Below are positions 1-4,973 of a DNA stretch of 7,005 nt, piece by piece; within the stretch, counting starts at the first letter, position 1, and every line of letters begins with the position of its first letter. A program made the translations under genes and the position numbers. Source of the DNA: an uncultured Clostridium sp. (GTDB lineage Bacteria; Bacillota; Clostridia; Clostridiales; Clostridiaceae); the NCBI GenBank assembly GCA_937927335.1, contig CALBDU010000052.1, forward strand, positions 1 to 7,005. The letters run 5' to 3'. The notes below the pieces were generated by a model, which worked only from the letters and a program-made list of their open reading frames with translations, was not told where the DNA came from and searched no databases.

Positions 1-509
1 AGCGTTCGTAATGCATATTGTAATTGCTCAGTATTGGCTCTTGCAGATAAAACAGCCTCATAGATATGAGACTCATTCTCCGTTTTGGCCTGCTTCAATC
101 CGGAAAAGGTCGCGAAAACTAGAGAGTTATATTCCTGCAGAGAATTATTGCCCAATTCGCTGAGTATCTTTATGACAGGAATCGCGTAGCTACGGGGGGT
201 GATTATTTCGATAAAAGAACCATCTAGAAATTCTTTATCAACCCAGCCCGTCTTGACAAAGCGATTTAAAATTAACCGAGCTTTTCCGCTAAGAGTAAGC
301 CCACCTTCTTGTGATTCATCATCTTCTTCCAACTCAAATGCTCTATCCTCTAAGATTGAGATCAAAGATGAAATATAATCATCCACACGAATATTTAATT
401 CAAATTTAAACATGTCGTGTAGAATCATCAGCGCATCAAAATAGATCTCCCTATTACCGGAAGATAAGATTGAGAAAAAGTTACTGGGAACTACATCAAA
501 AAGTTTCAA
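1..509 (-). CDS. jetA: JetA, kleisin-like subunit of a type I Wadjet anti-plasmid system (5' part only)
   Basis: These are the first 169 residues; the gene runs off the left edge with no stop. The protein opens with KLFDVVPSNFFSILSSGNRE, continues through FELNIRVDDYISSLISILED (residues 36-55), an acidic patch (59-65) and GKARLILNRFVKTGWVDKEF (75-94), and reaches a helical part rich in Q and A. I recognise this as the N-terminal winged-helix half of JetA (DUF5716). JetA is the MukF-like kleisin of the JetABCD SMC complex, which recognises and cleaves closed-circular plasmids; JetB, JetC and JetD would lie to the left. The start is TTG: an in-frame TAA stands five codons upstream, AGGTGAT (516-522) is spaced six bases from it, and the next in-frame ATG (residue 28) would remove the conserved opening. 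The frame is intact. The family call comes from remembered sequence, not a search. Confidence 0.82.
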   Translation of the reverse strand, partial: MKLFDVVPSNFFSILSSGNREIYFDALMILHDMFKFELNIRVDDYISSLISILEDRAFELEEDDESQEGGLTLSGKARLILNRFVKTGWVDKEFLDGSFIEIITPRSYAIPVIKILSELGNNSLQEYNSLVFATFSGLKQAKTENESHIYEAVLSARANTEQLQYALRT

Positions 510-865
510 ATCATCATCACCTTACATACTTGTTAGTGTATTATTATACAGTTCACTCTTCATATGCTTTTTGCAAGCCCAAGCATGGCGTAATACGCAC
601 GTATTTTAGGTTTCTAATATTAATGCAGATAATCTTTCATCTAATAATATTACACCACCAAGGTTATACTTTATCATTTATATTTCTTCTACATAAAACC
701 TCCATACCCTTCAAAGACTGGATATTTTTTCATGACATTAAACGACTTATAGTGACAAAATAAAGGGGCCTGATAATCCCAATCCTTTGCATAAATTTTC
801 GAGCCGAATTAATTTAATAGTAGAAGGTAAAGGTAAAATGTTCCACCTTGAAGTTGTGTTGAAGT
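510..865. other. Non-coding region between divergent jetA and the SOS-box cluster
   Basis: About 355 bases hold no gene I can support. The open frame at 470-763 overlaps jetA antisense, has no ribosome binding site and reads as low-complexity hydrophobic residues. For leftward jetA transcription there is a TATAAT (complement of 543-548), but no convincing -35 at the right distance; the TTGCAA at 571-576 is 22 bases away. An 11-base palindrome, GCGTA-A-TACGC (588-598), lies just upstream and could be an operator. TAATATTA-type inverted pairs around 615-655 are what very AT-rich DNA often contains. A stretch ending at the TAA near 878 reads as about 40 sensible codons but has no start, so it could be a gene remnant. 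Confidence 0.5.
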
Positions 866-894
866 TTGCCTTTTTATAAAAATAATATTATAAT
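866..894 (+). promoter_or_regulatory. Sigma-A-type promoter of the SOS-box gene cluster
   Basis: A -35 of TTGCCT (866-871) and a perfect TATAAT -10 (889-894) are separated by 17 bases. The expected start of transcription is near 901, inside the LexA-type box that begins three bases after the -10. The leader to the ATG at 928 is short, about 27 bases. Confidence 0.75.
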
Positions 895-896
895 TA

Positions 897-908
897 GAAC
901 ATACGTTC
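897..908 (+). promoter_or_regulatory. SOS box (LexA/DinR operator)
   Basis: GAACATACGTTC has perfect GAAC and GTTC half-sites four bases apart, and the inner bases fit the Bacillus-type consensus CGAACRNRYGTTYC (12 of 14 positions over 896-909). It lies directly after the -10 and covers the predicted transcription start, where bound LexA would block initiation. This implies that the downstream small gene is switched on by DNA damage. I found no second GAAC-N4-GTTC site in the window, so jetA does not appear to have its own box near its start. Confidence 0.85.
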
Positions 909-927
909 GATAAATGGAGGTTTATAT

Positions 928-1143
928 ATGAGTAATGATAATATAAGCAATAAACTAGATGCGCTGCTAGAAGAGACGGTTAAGCAGCGAAGATTAATGG
1001 AGGATATACTAGAATTACTGCAAATAATAGTAAGAACTAACCGTATGATGAATGAAGGGGGGATATCACAGGAAGAACTTATGGATGCACTTGGAATAAC
1101 ACAAGAAGATTTAGATGCAGCAGATGATGTGGAAATCGAATGA
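928..1143 (+). CDS. Small acidic coiled-coil protein, SOS-controlled, function unknown
   Basis: A 71-residue protein with ATG start and GGAGG (916-920) seven bases upstream. Residues 5-45 have a leucine/isoleucine heptad pattern (KLDALLEE, MEDILELLQIIV) that predicts a coiled coil. Residues 46-65 (ISQEELMDALGITQEDLDAA) look like two short helices with a turn, and the end is strongly acidic. There is no signal peptide or membrane helix, so unlike YneA- or TisB-type SOS peptides it should be soluble. I do not recognise the family. It is the first gene behind the SOS box and may be co-transcribed with the two small genes downstream, although gaps of about 150 bases separate them. A role as a small partner or inhibitor protein is possible but is inference only. 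Confidence 0.82.
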   Translation: MSNDNISNKLDALLEETVKQRRLMEDILELLQIIVRTNRMMNEGGISQEELMDALGITQEDLDAADDVEIE

Positions 1144-1275
1144 TTAATAGAGGTAATATGCACTTAGGTCACTATCTATAAATGGTGGAAAATACAGATT
1201 TTGTTCAAGTTACAGTGCTTACCAGCTTAATAAAAATTAATAGTGGCTAGGTGAAAAGAAAAATAAAATGTAAAG

Positions 1276-1804
1276 AGGAGGGCATGCAGGCGATGGATGA
1301 GCAAAAGGAAAACTTATATGAAATGTTTAAAAAGTATGATTATTTTGAGCTTCTAGAGTTGTTCGACATGGCCAAAACTAAGGAAGAACAGGACTTCTAT
1401 GCACTAGTCTCAGATTTTTTGCTGCAAAAAAGACAGCATGAAGTAATTGAAGCAGAAAAATACGAAAATAAAGGAATTAATAATACAGATAGATAAGTAA
1501 CTAAAAAATGGTATTAGGAAAAATTAAAACCCATACTTTCAAATTGACTTATATATTGTAAACTAAGCTTAAATATAAAGCAAACTTGAAAAACAAGCGG
1601 CAAATAAATTATTTAATAAGGAGGGCATGCAGGATATGGAGGAGCAGAAGGAAAACTTGTTTGAAATATATAAAAAGTATGATTATTTTGAGCTTCGAGA
1701 GCTGTTCAAAATGGCCAAAACTAAGGAAGAACAGGACTTCTATGTAAAAGTTTCAGATTTTCTGCTACAAAAAAGACAACTGGAAGTAATTGAAGGAAAA
1801 AACA
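1276..1804 (+). repeat. Tandem gene duplication, two copies 343 bases apart
   Basis: Bases 1276-1461 and 1619-1804 align without gaps at an offset of 343. Similarity begins inside the ribosome binding site (AGGAGGGCATGCAGG in both) and ends shortly after the codons for EVIE. Upstream spacers and downstream tails are unrelated. The duplication therefore covers the translation signal and the N-terminal domain, not a promoter or the C-terminus. Confidence 0.9.
1293..1496 (+). CDS. Small hypothetical protein, first copy of a tandem pair (lacks the antitoxin-like tail)
   Basis: A 67-residue charged protein, family not recognised. I chose the ATG at 1293 because GAGGAGGG (1275-1282) is about ten bases upstream. 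The ATG at 1284 is only one base from that site, and a GTG at 1251 has no ribosome binding site. The first 53 residues match the second copy at 44 positions by hand count, including KKYDYFEL, MAKTKEEQDFY and SDFLLQKRQ. After EVIE the sequence differs completely and ends in a short AEKYENKGINNTDR tail. Predicted all-helical and soluble. The lack of the longer C-terminal region of copy 2 suggests a truncated paralogue or a form with only the N-terminal domain. No clear promoter of its own is visible; it may depend on the SOS-controlled promoter upstream. Confidence 0.72.
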   Translation: MDEQKENLYEMFKKYDYFELLELFDMAKTKEEQDFYALVSDFLLQKRQHEVIEAEKYENKGINNTDR

Positions 1805-1896
1805 TAAGGGCGAAAGTTGACAGAGCCATGGAAGACTATGAAAATGGACGGTATTTAACTGCAGAAGAGTTAAAAAAAGAATCAGAGGAATGGTGA
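1636..1896 (+). CDS. Small hypothetical protein, second copy of the tandem pair, with antitoxin-like tail
   Basis: An 86-residue protein. AAGGAGGG (1618-1625) suits the ATG at 1636, as in copy 1, better than the ATG at 1627. Residues 1-53 are the shared domain. Residues 58-86 (AKVDRAMEDYENGRYLTAEE, then LKKESEEW) resemble the C-terminal tails of Phd/RelB-type antitoxins, where AMEDxxNGRYLTAEE-like segments wrap around a toxin. That resemblance is from memory and the N-terminal domain is not a recognised DNA-binding fold. No toxin gene follows. The bases after the stop contain ATGGTGAAAAATC overlapping it (from 1890), which closes after ten codons, so any former partner would be lost. Beyond the TGA the same frame stays open for 21 more protein-like codons, up to 1962. 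Function unknown. Confidence 0.75.
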   Translation: MEEQKENLFEIYKKYDYFELRELFKMAKTKEEQDFYVKVSDFLLQKRQLEVIEGKNIRAKVDRAMEDYENGRYLTAEELKKESEEW

Positions 1897-1973
1897 AAAA
1901 TCAAAGAGTTTTACGAGCATAAACTTAAAACCGGGTTGCTATTTTATTCAAAATTTTTCTAAGGAGGTAAGCT

Positions 1974-2711
1974 ATGAAACTATTAGGTGGGGAAACAACT
2001 TTAAATGGTGAAATAATCTTCACCTCTGAAAATTTCACAGTAACTGGAAGTTATGAAGGAAATGAAATCCGAACTTTTTACTCTGGAAACTATAAAAGTA
2101 TATATAGAAGCTTCTGGGGAAAATTTCTTGATAGATGGATGCCTTTTGATTATAGTCAAGATTCTAGAGTGCTGAAAATAAATATCATGCCATTATTATT
2201 CATCATTTTATATGTCACTGATAAAATGTATTTCCATATTAATCTGGCTACTTACTTTTACTTAACGTTTTACCTTGTATTGTTGGTTATAGCAAAGTGT
2301 AATGACCAGCTTATAAGACTTCATGGTGCTGAGCACAAGGTGGCTGTATATTATATTGATAGCGGCGGCCTCAAGGATCTAAGTGGAATACTGAATACGA
2401 GGAGGACAACAATAAAATGCGGCATAATACACGATATGTTTGAACTGATTTTTTTCTGCATTGCTGCTATGCTTATAAAGGACTCGCTAATTGCAGCGGT
2501 ATTATCGTATATTATAGGATATTTATCATACTATACTGTTTTGGACCATGAAAACTTACGAAAAAATATAGTAATTATGCCAATATTGAAGATAAGCGAA
2601 TTTGTCCAGGAAAAATTAATGACTGCCGAACCTTCCGGAAACGATATTGCTTTGGCTATTGCAGTTATAGAAAGACTTGAAGAGCTGGAGAATGGCATGA
2701 ATAAATTCTAG
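1974..2711 (+). CDS. Divergent DUF1385 (YqhQ-like) membrane protein
   Basis: A 245-residue protein with a perfect AAGGAGGT (1961-1968) five bases before the ATG. The family hallmark HGAEHK is at 117-122, followed by a Cys-Gly (149-150) where DUF1385 proteins have HPRCG. The N-terminus (LGGETTLNGEIIF) fits the family opening GGQAVMEGVMM, and the end (EPSGNDIALAIAVIERLEEL, 219-238) fits the usual EPDDxQIEVAIAAL. Hydrophobic segments lie at about 70-82, 92-107 and 157-184, so it should sit in the membrane. DUF1385 is predicted to bind metal through the His/Glu motif but has no settled function. This copy is shorter and more divergent than the usual chromosomal YqhQ (about 300 residues), and the HP of HPRCG is replaced. 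It looks like an accessory paralogue. It precedes the broken gene at 2724 with overlapping signals, so the two were probably one operon. Confidence 0.78.
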   Translation: MKLLGGETTLNGEIIFTSENFTVTGSYEGNEIRTFYSGNYKSIYRSFWGKFLDRWMPFDYSQDSRVLKINIMPLLFIILYVTDKMYFHINLATYFYLTFYLVLLVIAKCNDQLIRLHGAEHKVAVYYIDSGGLKDLSGILNTRRTTIKCGIIHDMFELIFFCIAAMLIKDSLIAAVLSYIIGYLSYYTVLDHENLRKNIVIMPILKISEFVQEKLMTAEPSGNDIALAIAVIERLEELENGMNKF

Positions 2712-2723
2712 GAGGTACTTAGA

Positions 2724-2890
2724 TTGTTATCTGATGAAAAATGTGCAAAATATCTAAATAATTGTGCATTAATATTTCCCTAGCATTAGTTTTCACTTCA
2801 ATTATGGATAAAAAACCGATTTTTTTATTCCTTGGAATTGTAGGTTTTATATACAACCTATACTTGAAAATTACTAAAAGATTATACTAA
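2724..2890 (+). pseudogene. Small two-helix membrane protein gene, broken by a one-base frameshift
   Basis: GGAGGT (2711-2716), overlapping the stop of the DUF1385 gene, is seven bases before a TTG at 2724. That frame reads LSDEKCAKYLNNCALIFP and stops at 2781-2783. From 2768 another frame continues without a break as INISLALVFTSIMDKKPIFL followed by FLGIVGFIYNLYLKITKRLY, ending at the TAA 2888-2890. Inserting one base at about 2768 joins the two into a protein of about 55 residues with two hydrophobic helices and a basic end. This fits a one-base deletion in a recently intact gene, or a sequencing error. The second frame has no start with a ribosome binding site. The product family is not recognised. 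Confidence 0.6.
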
Positions 2891-2953
2891 TTTATATTTT
2901 TGACTCAGCCTCTTTCATTTGCTACTATATTGTTGATTCATGTTTAATTTTAT

Positions 2954-3556
2954 TTATATTAAGACCTCGATATAGGGTTTTATTACACTCCTTATGCGCA
3001 ATTGACCAGCATACTCAAGTAGTTTTTGAATATTCTTTTTACCAGCCATGTAATTTCTAAATACTTCGAAAGCTATATCATTGCCATACTTGTTTCTCAT
3101 GCGAAAAAAATCGCAAACAGTACGTTCTTTATCATAAATAAGTATTTTTCCATTTTGAATAAAAATTTCAGTTATTCCTATCCCATAAAATTTTTGAGCC
3201 GTCCTATGAATATGAACAGGTGGATATTTGGGGAGAACCGGCAATTCCCCAGTTTTGGAAACTGTTATATTAACAGAAGTTGGTATAACTGTTGTTAGAT
3301 CATAATATTCAGCTGCAGAGAACATAGAAATAACACCTTCTGGGATAATTGAAGAGACTATATCTATGTCGCTAATATCATATGAATTTTCTTTAAATAG
3401 ATAATATCCTGTCTTCAATTTTTCGATAACCCTCAAGTTAACAAGTTCCGAAATGTCCCTGCTGCTCAACCGATTTCTATTCAAAGTTGAAGTTTTAAGT
3501 ATAGGACCCTTTGTAATAAATATGTTTTTTGCTTTCTCTATGCGTTCACTGTTCAT
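2954..3556 (-). CDS. AbiEi-family antitoxin/transcriptional regulator, without an adjacent AbiEii toxin
   Basis: A 200-residue protein. Residues 1-55 form a winged helix (GPILKTSTLNRNRLSSRDIS, then LRVIEKLKTGYYLF). The AbiEi body follows, with IPEGVISMFSAAEYYDLTTV at 71-90 where the family has PDGVICMDSALFYY, and the conserved block IYDKERTVCDFFRMRNKYG at 140-158, matching IYDRDRTICDCLRYRNK. The end, NIQKLLEYAGQLRI, is also typical. AbiEi represses its own operon and neutralises the nucleotidyltransferase AbiEii in type IV toxin-antitoxin systems. Here nothing leftward after the stop encodes a toxin, so it is solitary: either a freestanding regulator or an orphan antitoxin. I chose the ATG at 3556 because AGGTGGT (3564-3570) lies seven bases upstream; the GTG at 3568 overlaps that site. 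It converges on the frameshifted gene, with no terminator seen between them. Confidence 0.82.
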   Translation of the reverse strand: MNSERIEKAKNIFITKGPILKTSTLNRNRLSSRDISELVNLRVIEKLKTGYYLFKENSYDISDIDIVSSIIPEGVISMFSAAEYYDLTTVIPTSVNITVSKTGELPVLPKYPPVHIHRTAQKFYGIGITEIFIQNGKILIYDKERTVCDFFRMRNKYGNDIAFEVFRNYMAGKKNIQKLLEYAGQLRIRSVIKPYIEVLI

Positions 3557-3619
3557 ATTAAACACCACCTAAAAACTGTATGTTTAAATTAAGTATTATA
3601 ATAATATCATTTTATTTCA

Positions 3620-3648
3620 TTTATAGTACAATACGATTTAGATGCTAA
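3620..3648 (-). promoter_or_regulatory. Candidate promoter of the AbiEi-family gene
   Basis: On the minus strand TTAGCA (complement of 3643-3648) and TATAAA (complement of 3620-3625) are 17 bases apart, giving a leader of nearly 60 bases. The surrounding DNA is so AT-rich that other -10-like sites exist, including a TATAAT nearer the gene, so the choice is uncertain. Confidence 0.35.
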
Positions 3649-3765
3649 CATGATTATATTATTAACTTAATAATATTTTCTTTTTATGCTAATTACATTA
3701 TAATTATTTGCTCTTACGCTCCAACAGCGGGATATTACTCATGTAGCTTTCAAATAACATTTATT

Positions 3766-4332
3766 TTACTTATTTGTAGCATTTAATACGGCTGTAATTA
3801 AGTTTAACATGGATGTAGCAATTGTTATTCCTTTTGTTGCAGTCCACTTAACAATACTTCTAAGTTTAATCCACTTATCATTTTTATTATCCTTAGCATC
3901 ACTAATTTCCTTTATCATATTTATCTGATTTAATATTTCTTCAATATCCTCTGGAGCTAATGATCCGTTTTCCTTAATAGATTTAATTGTTTCTTTAAAT
4001 GTTGTTTCTAAATTAATCACGCTGATATTTGAATTAGTATTCTTATTATCATTTTTTATATTGATACTCCTATCCGTGGACACTCTCCTTGTGCCCCTGC
4101 ACTCATCAGCACAAAAGACTTGTAATTTCTTTTTAATCTTTCTAAGATCTCCTATGTAATCAGCATCTATTCTTATATACATATCAAGACCAGCTTCAAT
4201 ATCTTCAATGTAAATACCATACACACTAATTATATCATTACAAAGTTCCTTTGCTTTTGCACTATCGGCACTTTCCAATATAGCATCACATTGAGCAATT
4301 TCATATCTAACTTGCCCCATTAACGTTGGCAT
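3766..4332 (-). CDS. Hypothetical protein: helical N-domain, Asn-rich linker, C-terminal hydrophobic tail
   Basis: A 188-residue protein. The ATG at 4332 has AGGGG nine bases upstream, while the ATG at 4341 sits inside that site. Residues 1-80 look like an all-helical domain. Residues 88-107 (RSINIKNDNKNTNSNISVIN) are a polar Asn/Ser-rich linker. Residues 108-150 hold a charged helical pair with NGSLAPEDIEEILNQINMIK, then KWIKLRSIVKWTATKG (153-168) leads into a hydrophobic or amphipathic end (ITIATSMLNLITAVLNA). This domain order recalls AbiTii-like and related defence proteins, in which a sensor part is joined by an Asn-rich linker to a membrane-active tail. I do not recognise the family with certainty. 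It lies between an AbiEi-type gene and a small hydrophobic peptide gene, all on the same strand, which supports an accessory or defence role without proving one. Confidence 0.75.
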   Translation of the reverse strand: MPTLMGQVRYEIAQCDAILESADSAKAKELCNDIISVYGIYIEDIEAGLDMYIRIDADYIGDLRKIKKKLQVFCADECRGTRRVSTDRSINIKNDNKNTNSNISVINLETTFKETIKSIKENGSLAPEDIEEILNQINMIKEISDAKDNKNDKWIKLRSIVKWTATKGITIATSMLNLITAVLNATNK

Positions 4333-4359
4333 AACAACCATCCCCTTTTAATTATTGAT

Positions 4360-4413
4360 TCTATAAAAAATGTTGTTTACCTGTTTAAAGGTTCTAAATT
4401 CGTTCCCTTTAAA
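4360..4413 (-). promoter_or_regulatory. Inverted repeat overlapping a weak promoter of the 188-residue protein gene
   Basis: TTTAAAGG (4384-4391) and CCTTTAAA (4406-4413) are perfect 8-base arms around a 14-base centre. On the minus strand a TTAAAC (complement of 4383-4388) stands 17 bases from a TATAGA (complement of 4360-4365), so one arm covers the -35. This is a typical place for a repressor operator. The regulator is unknown; the neighbouring AbiEi-type protein is one candidate. Confidence 0.4.
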
Positions 4414-4585
4414 TCGACAATTTCTTACATATAAAAAATTGAAATTTTTCAGAGCATGATTTAAAGCTTTATATTAGACTAATAATTAAATATACCTTTA
4501 AGAAATGGGTACATAAAATTTAAAAGAATACGAATTCAAATGCGGCGCTTATATTTTATAAAGAATCCACTGACATGTATCCAAC

Positions 4586-4681
4586 TCATTGTTTATTAAC
4601 GCCACTTGCAAAAGCTGCTCCTCCAATTGCAGCTGGTGAAATTACTACTGCACCTAAAATAGCTATTATCTTATTCTCCAT
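4586..4681 (-). CDS. 31-residue hydrophobic Gly/Ala-rich peptide
   Basis: The peptide starts MENKIIAILGAVVISPAAIG and ends GAAFASGVNKQ. AGGAGG (complement of 4689-4694) lies seven bases before the ATG, as good as any in the window. It has a short charged head, about 22 hydrophobic residues broken by a proline at 16, a Gly-Gly at 20-21, and a polar end. This would make one membrane helix or a cleavable export signal; A-F-A at 23-25 could be a signal peptidase site that releases SGVNKQ. Possible roles are a small membrane toxin, a bacteriocin-like peptide or a signalling peptide, and none can be chosen from sequence alone. The gene lies 254 bases upstream of the 188-residue protein gene on the same strand. 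The open frame on the other strand here is its shadow. Confidence 0.65.
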   Translation of the reverse strand: MENKIIAILGAVVISPAAIGGAAFASGVNKQ

Positions 4682-4822
4682 AATAATTCCTCCTGGTTTT
4701 ACTTTTAATCAGAAAAGTTATATGCATATAATAGAAATATTGAGAAAATGTGAAGAGCATCTCCTGTTAAGTTTTTTTGTTTATCTTTAGTAATAATTAT
4801 TATGTCTCTACATCTTATCTAC

Positions 4823-4851
4823 ACAATATTTTAGTATATTTATTTTGACAA
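4823..4851 (-). promoter_or_regulatory. Candidate promoter of the 31-residue peptide gene
   Basis: On the minus strand TTGTCA (complement of 4846-4851) and TATTGT (complement of 4823-4828) are 17 bases apart. It would give a leader of about 135 bases, containing a 12-base palindrome TAATAATTATTA (4791-4802). A second, weaker -10-like region (TATTAT/ATATAA) lies closer to the gene, at about 4722-4735. Confidence 0.4.
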
Positions 4852-4871
4852 AAATAATCATCCCCTTTACT

Positions 4872-4906
4872 GAAAAGCACCTTCAGTTATTTTGAAGGTG
4901 CTTTTC
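4872..4906 (-). terminator. Rho-independent terminator of the NifU-like/E1 operon, usable in both directions
   Basis: A perfect 14-base stem, GAAAAGCACCTTCA (4872-4885) with TGAAGGTGCTTTTC (4893-4906), encloses a 7-base loop. The stem ends in an A tract paired with a T tract, so it can act on either strand; the plus strand has the longer T-rich run after it. It lies about 70 bases beyond the stop of the E1-like gene and insulates the peptide promoter. Confidence 0.88.
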
Positions 4907-4973
4907 TTTCTTTCTAAATTTAATTTCAATTCTTTTTAAAGGTATTTAAATTAATACATTTTTATTTATTAAC

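Noticed and set aside
470..763. Plus-strand 97-codon open frame
   Set aside because: It overlaps the conserved jetA start antisense, has no ribosome binding site and reads as low-complexity hydrophobic sequence.
743..880. Stretch of about 40 sensible codons ending EGKGKMFHLEVVLKFAFL
   Set aside because: No start codon with a ribosome binding site and a stop at its upstream end; at most a remnant, and not recognised.
894..1163. Minus-strand open frame opposite the 71-residue gene
   Set aside because: Ser/Ile-rich shadow of the SOS-controlled gene, which has the promoter and ribosome binding site.
1158..1181. Seven-codon frame MHLGHYL after a GAGGT
   Set aside because: Too short to support, and no other evidence.
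2891..2953. Remnant of an AbiEii toxin after the AbiEi-type gene
   Set aside because: A minus-strand MNQQYSSK frame closes after eight codons and shows no toxin motif.
3026..3298. Plus-strand open frame opposite the AbiEi-type gene
   Set aside because: Antisense shadow of a gene with clear family motifs, and no ribosome binding site.
4391..4405. Second SOS box near the 188-residue gene
   Set aside because: The GTTC elements are direct copies seven bases apart, not a GAAC-N4-GTTC palindrome.
4575..4790. Plus-strand 71-codon open frame
   Set aside because: Shadow of the 31-residue peptide gene and its leader; it has no ribosome binding site, while the minus strand has a perfect one.
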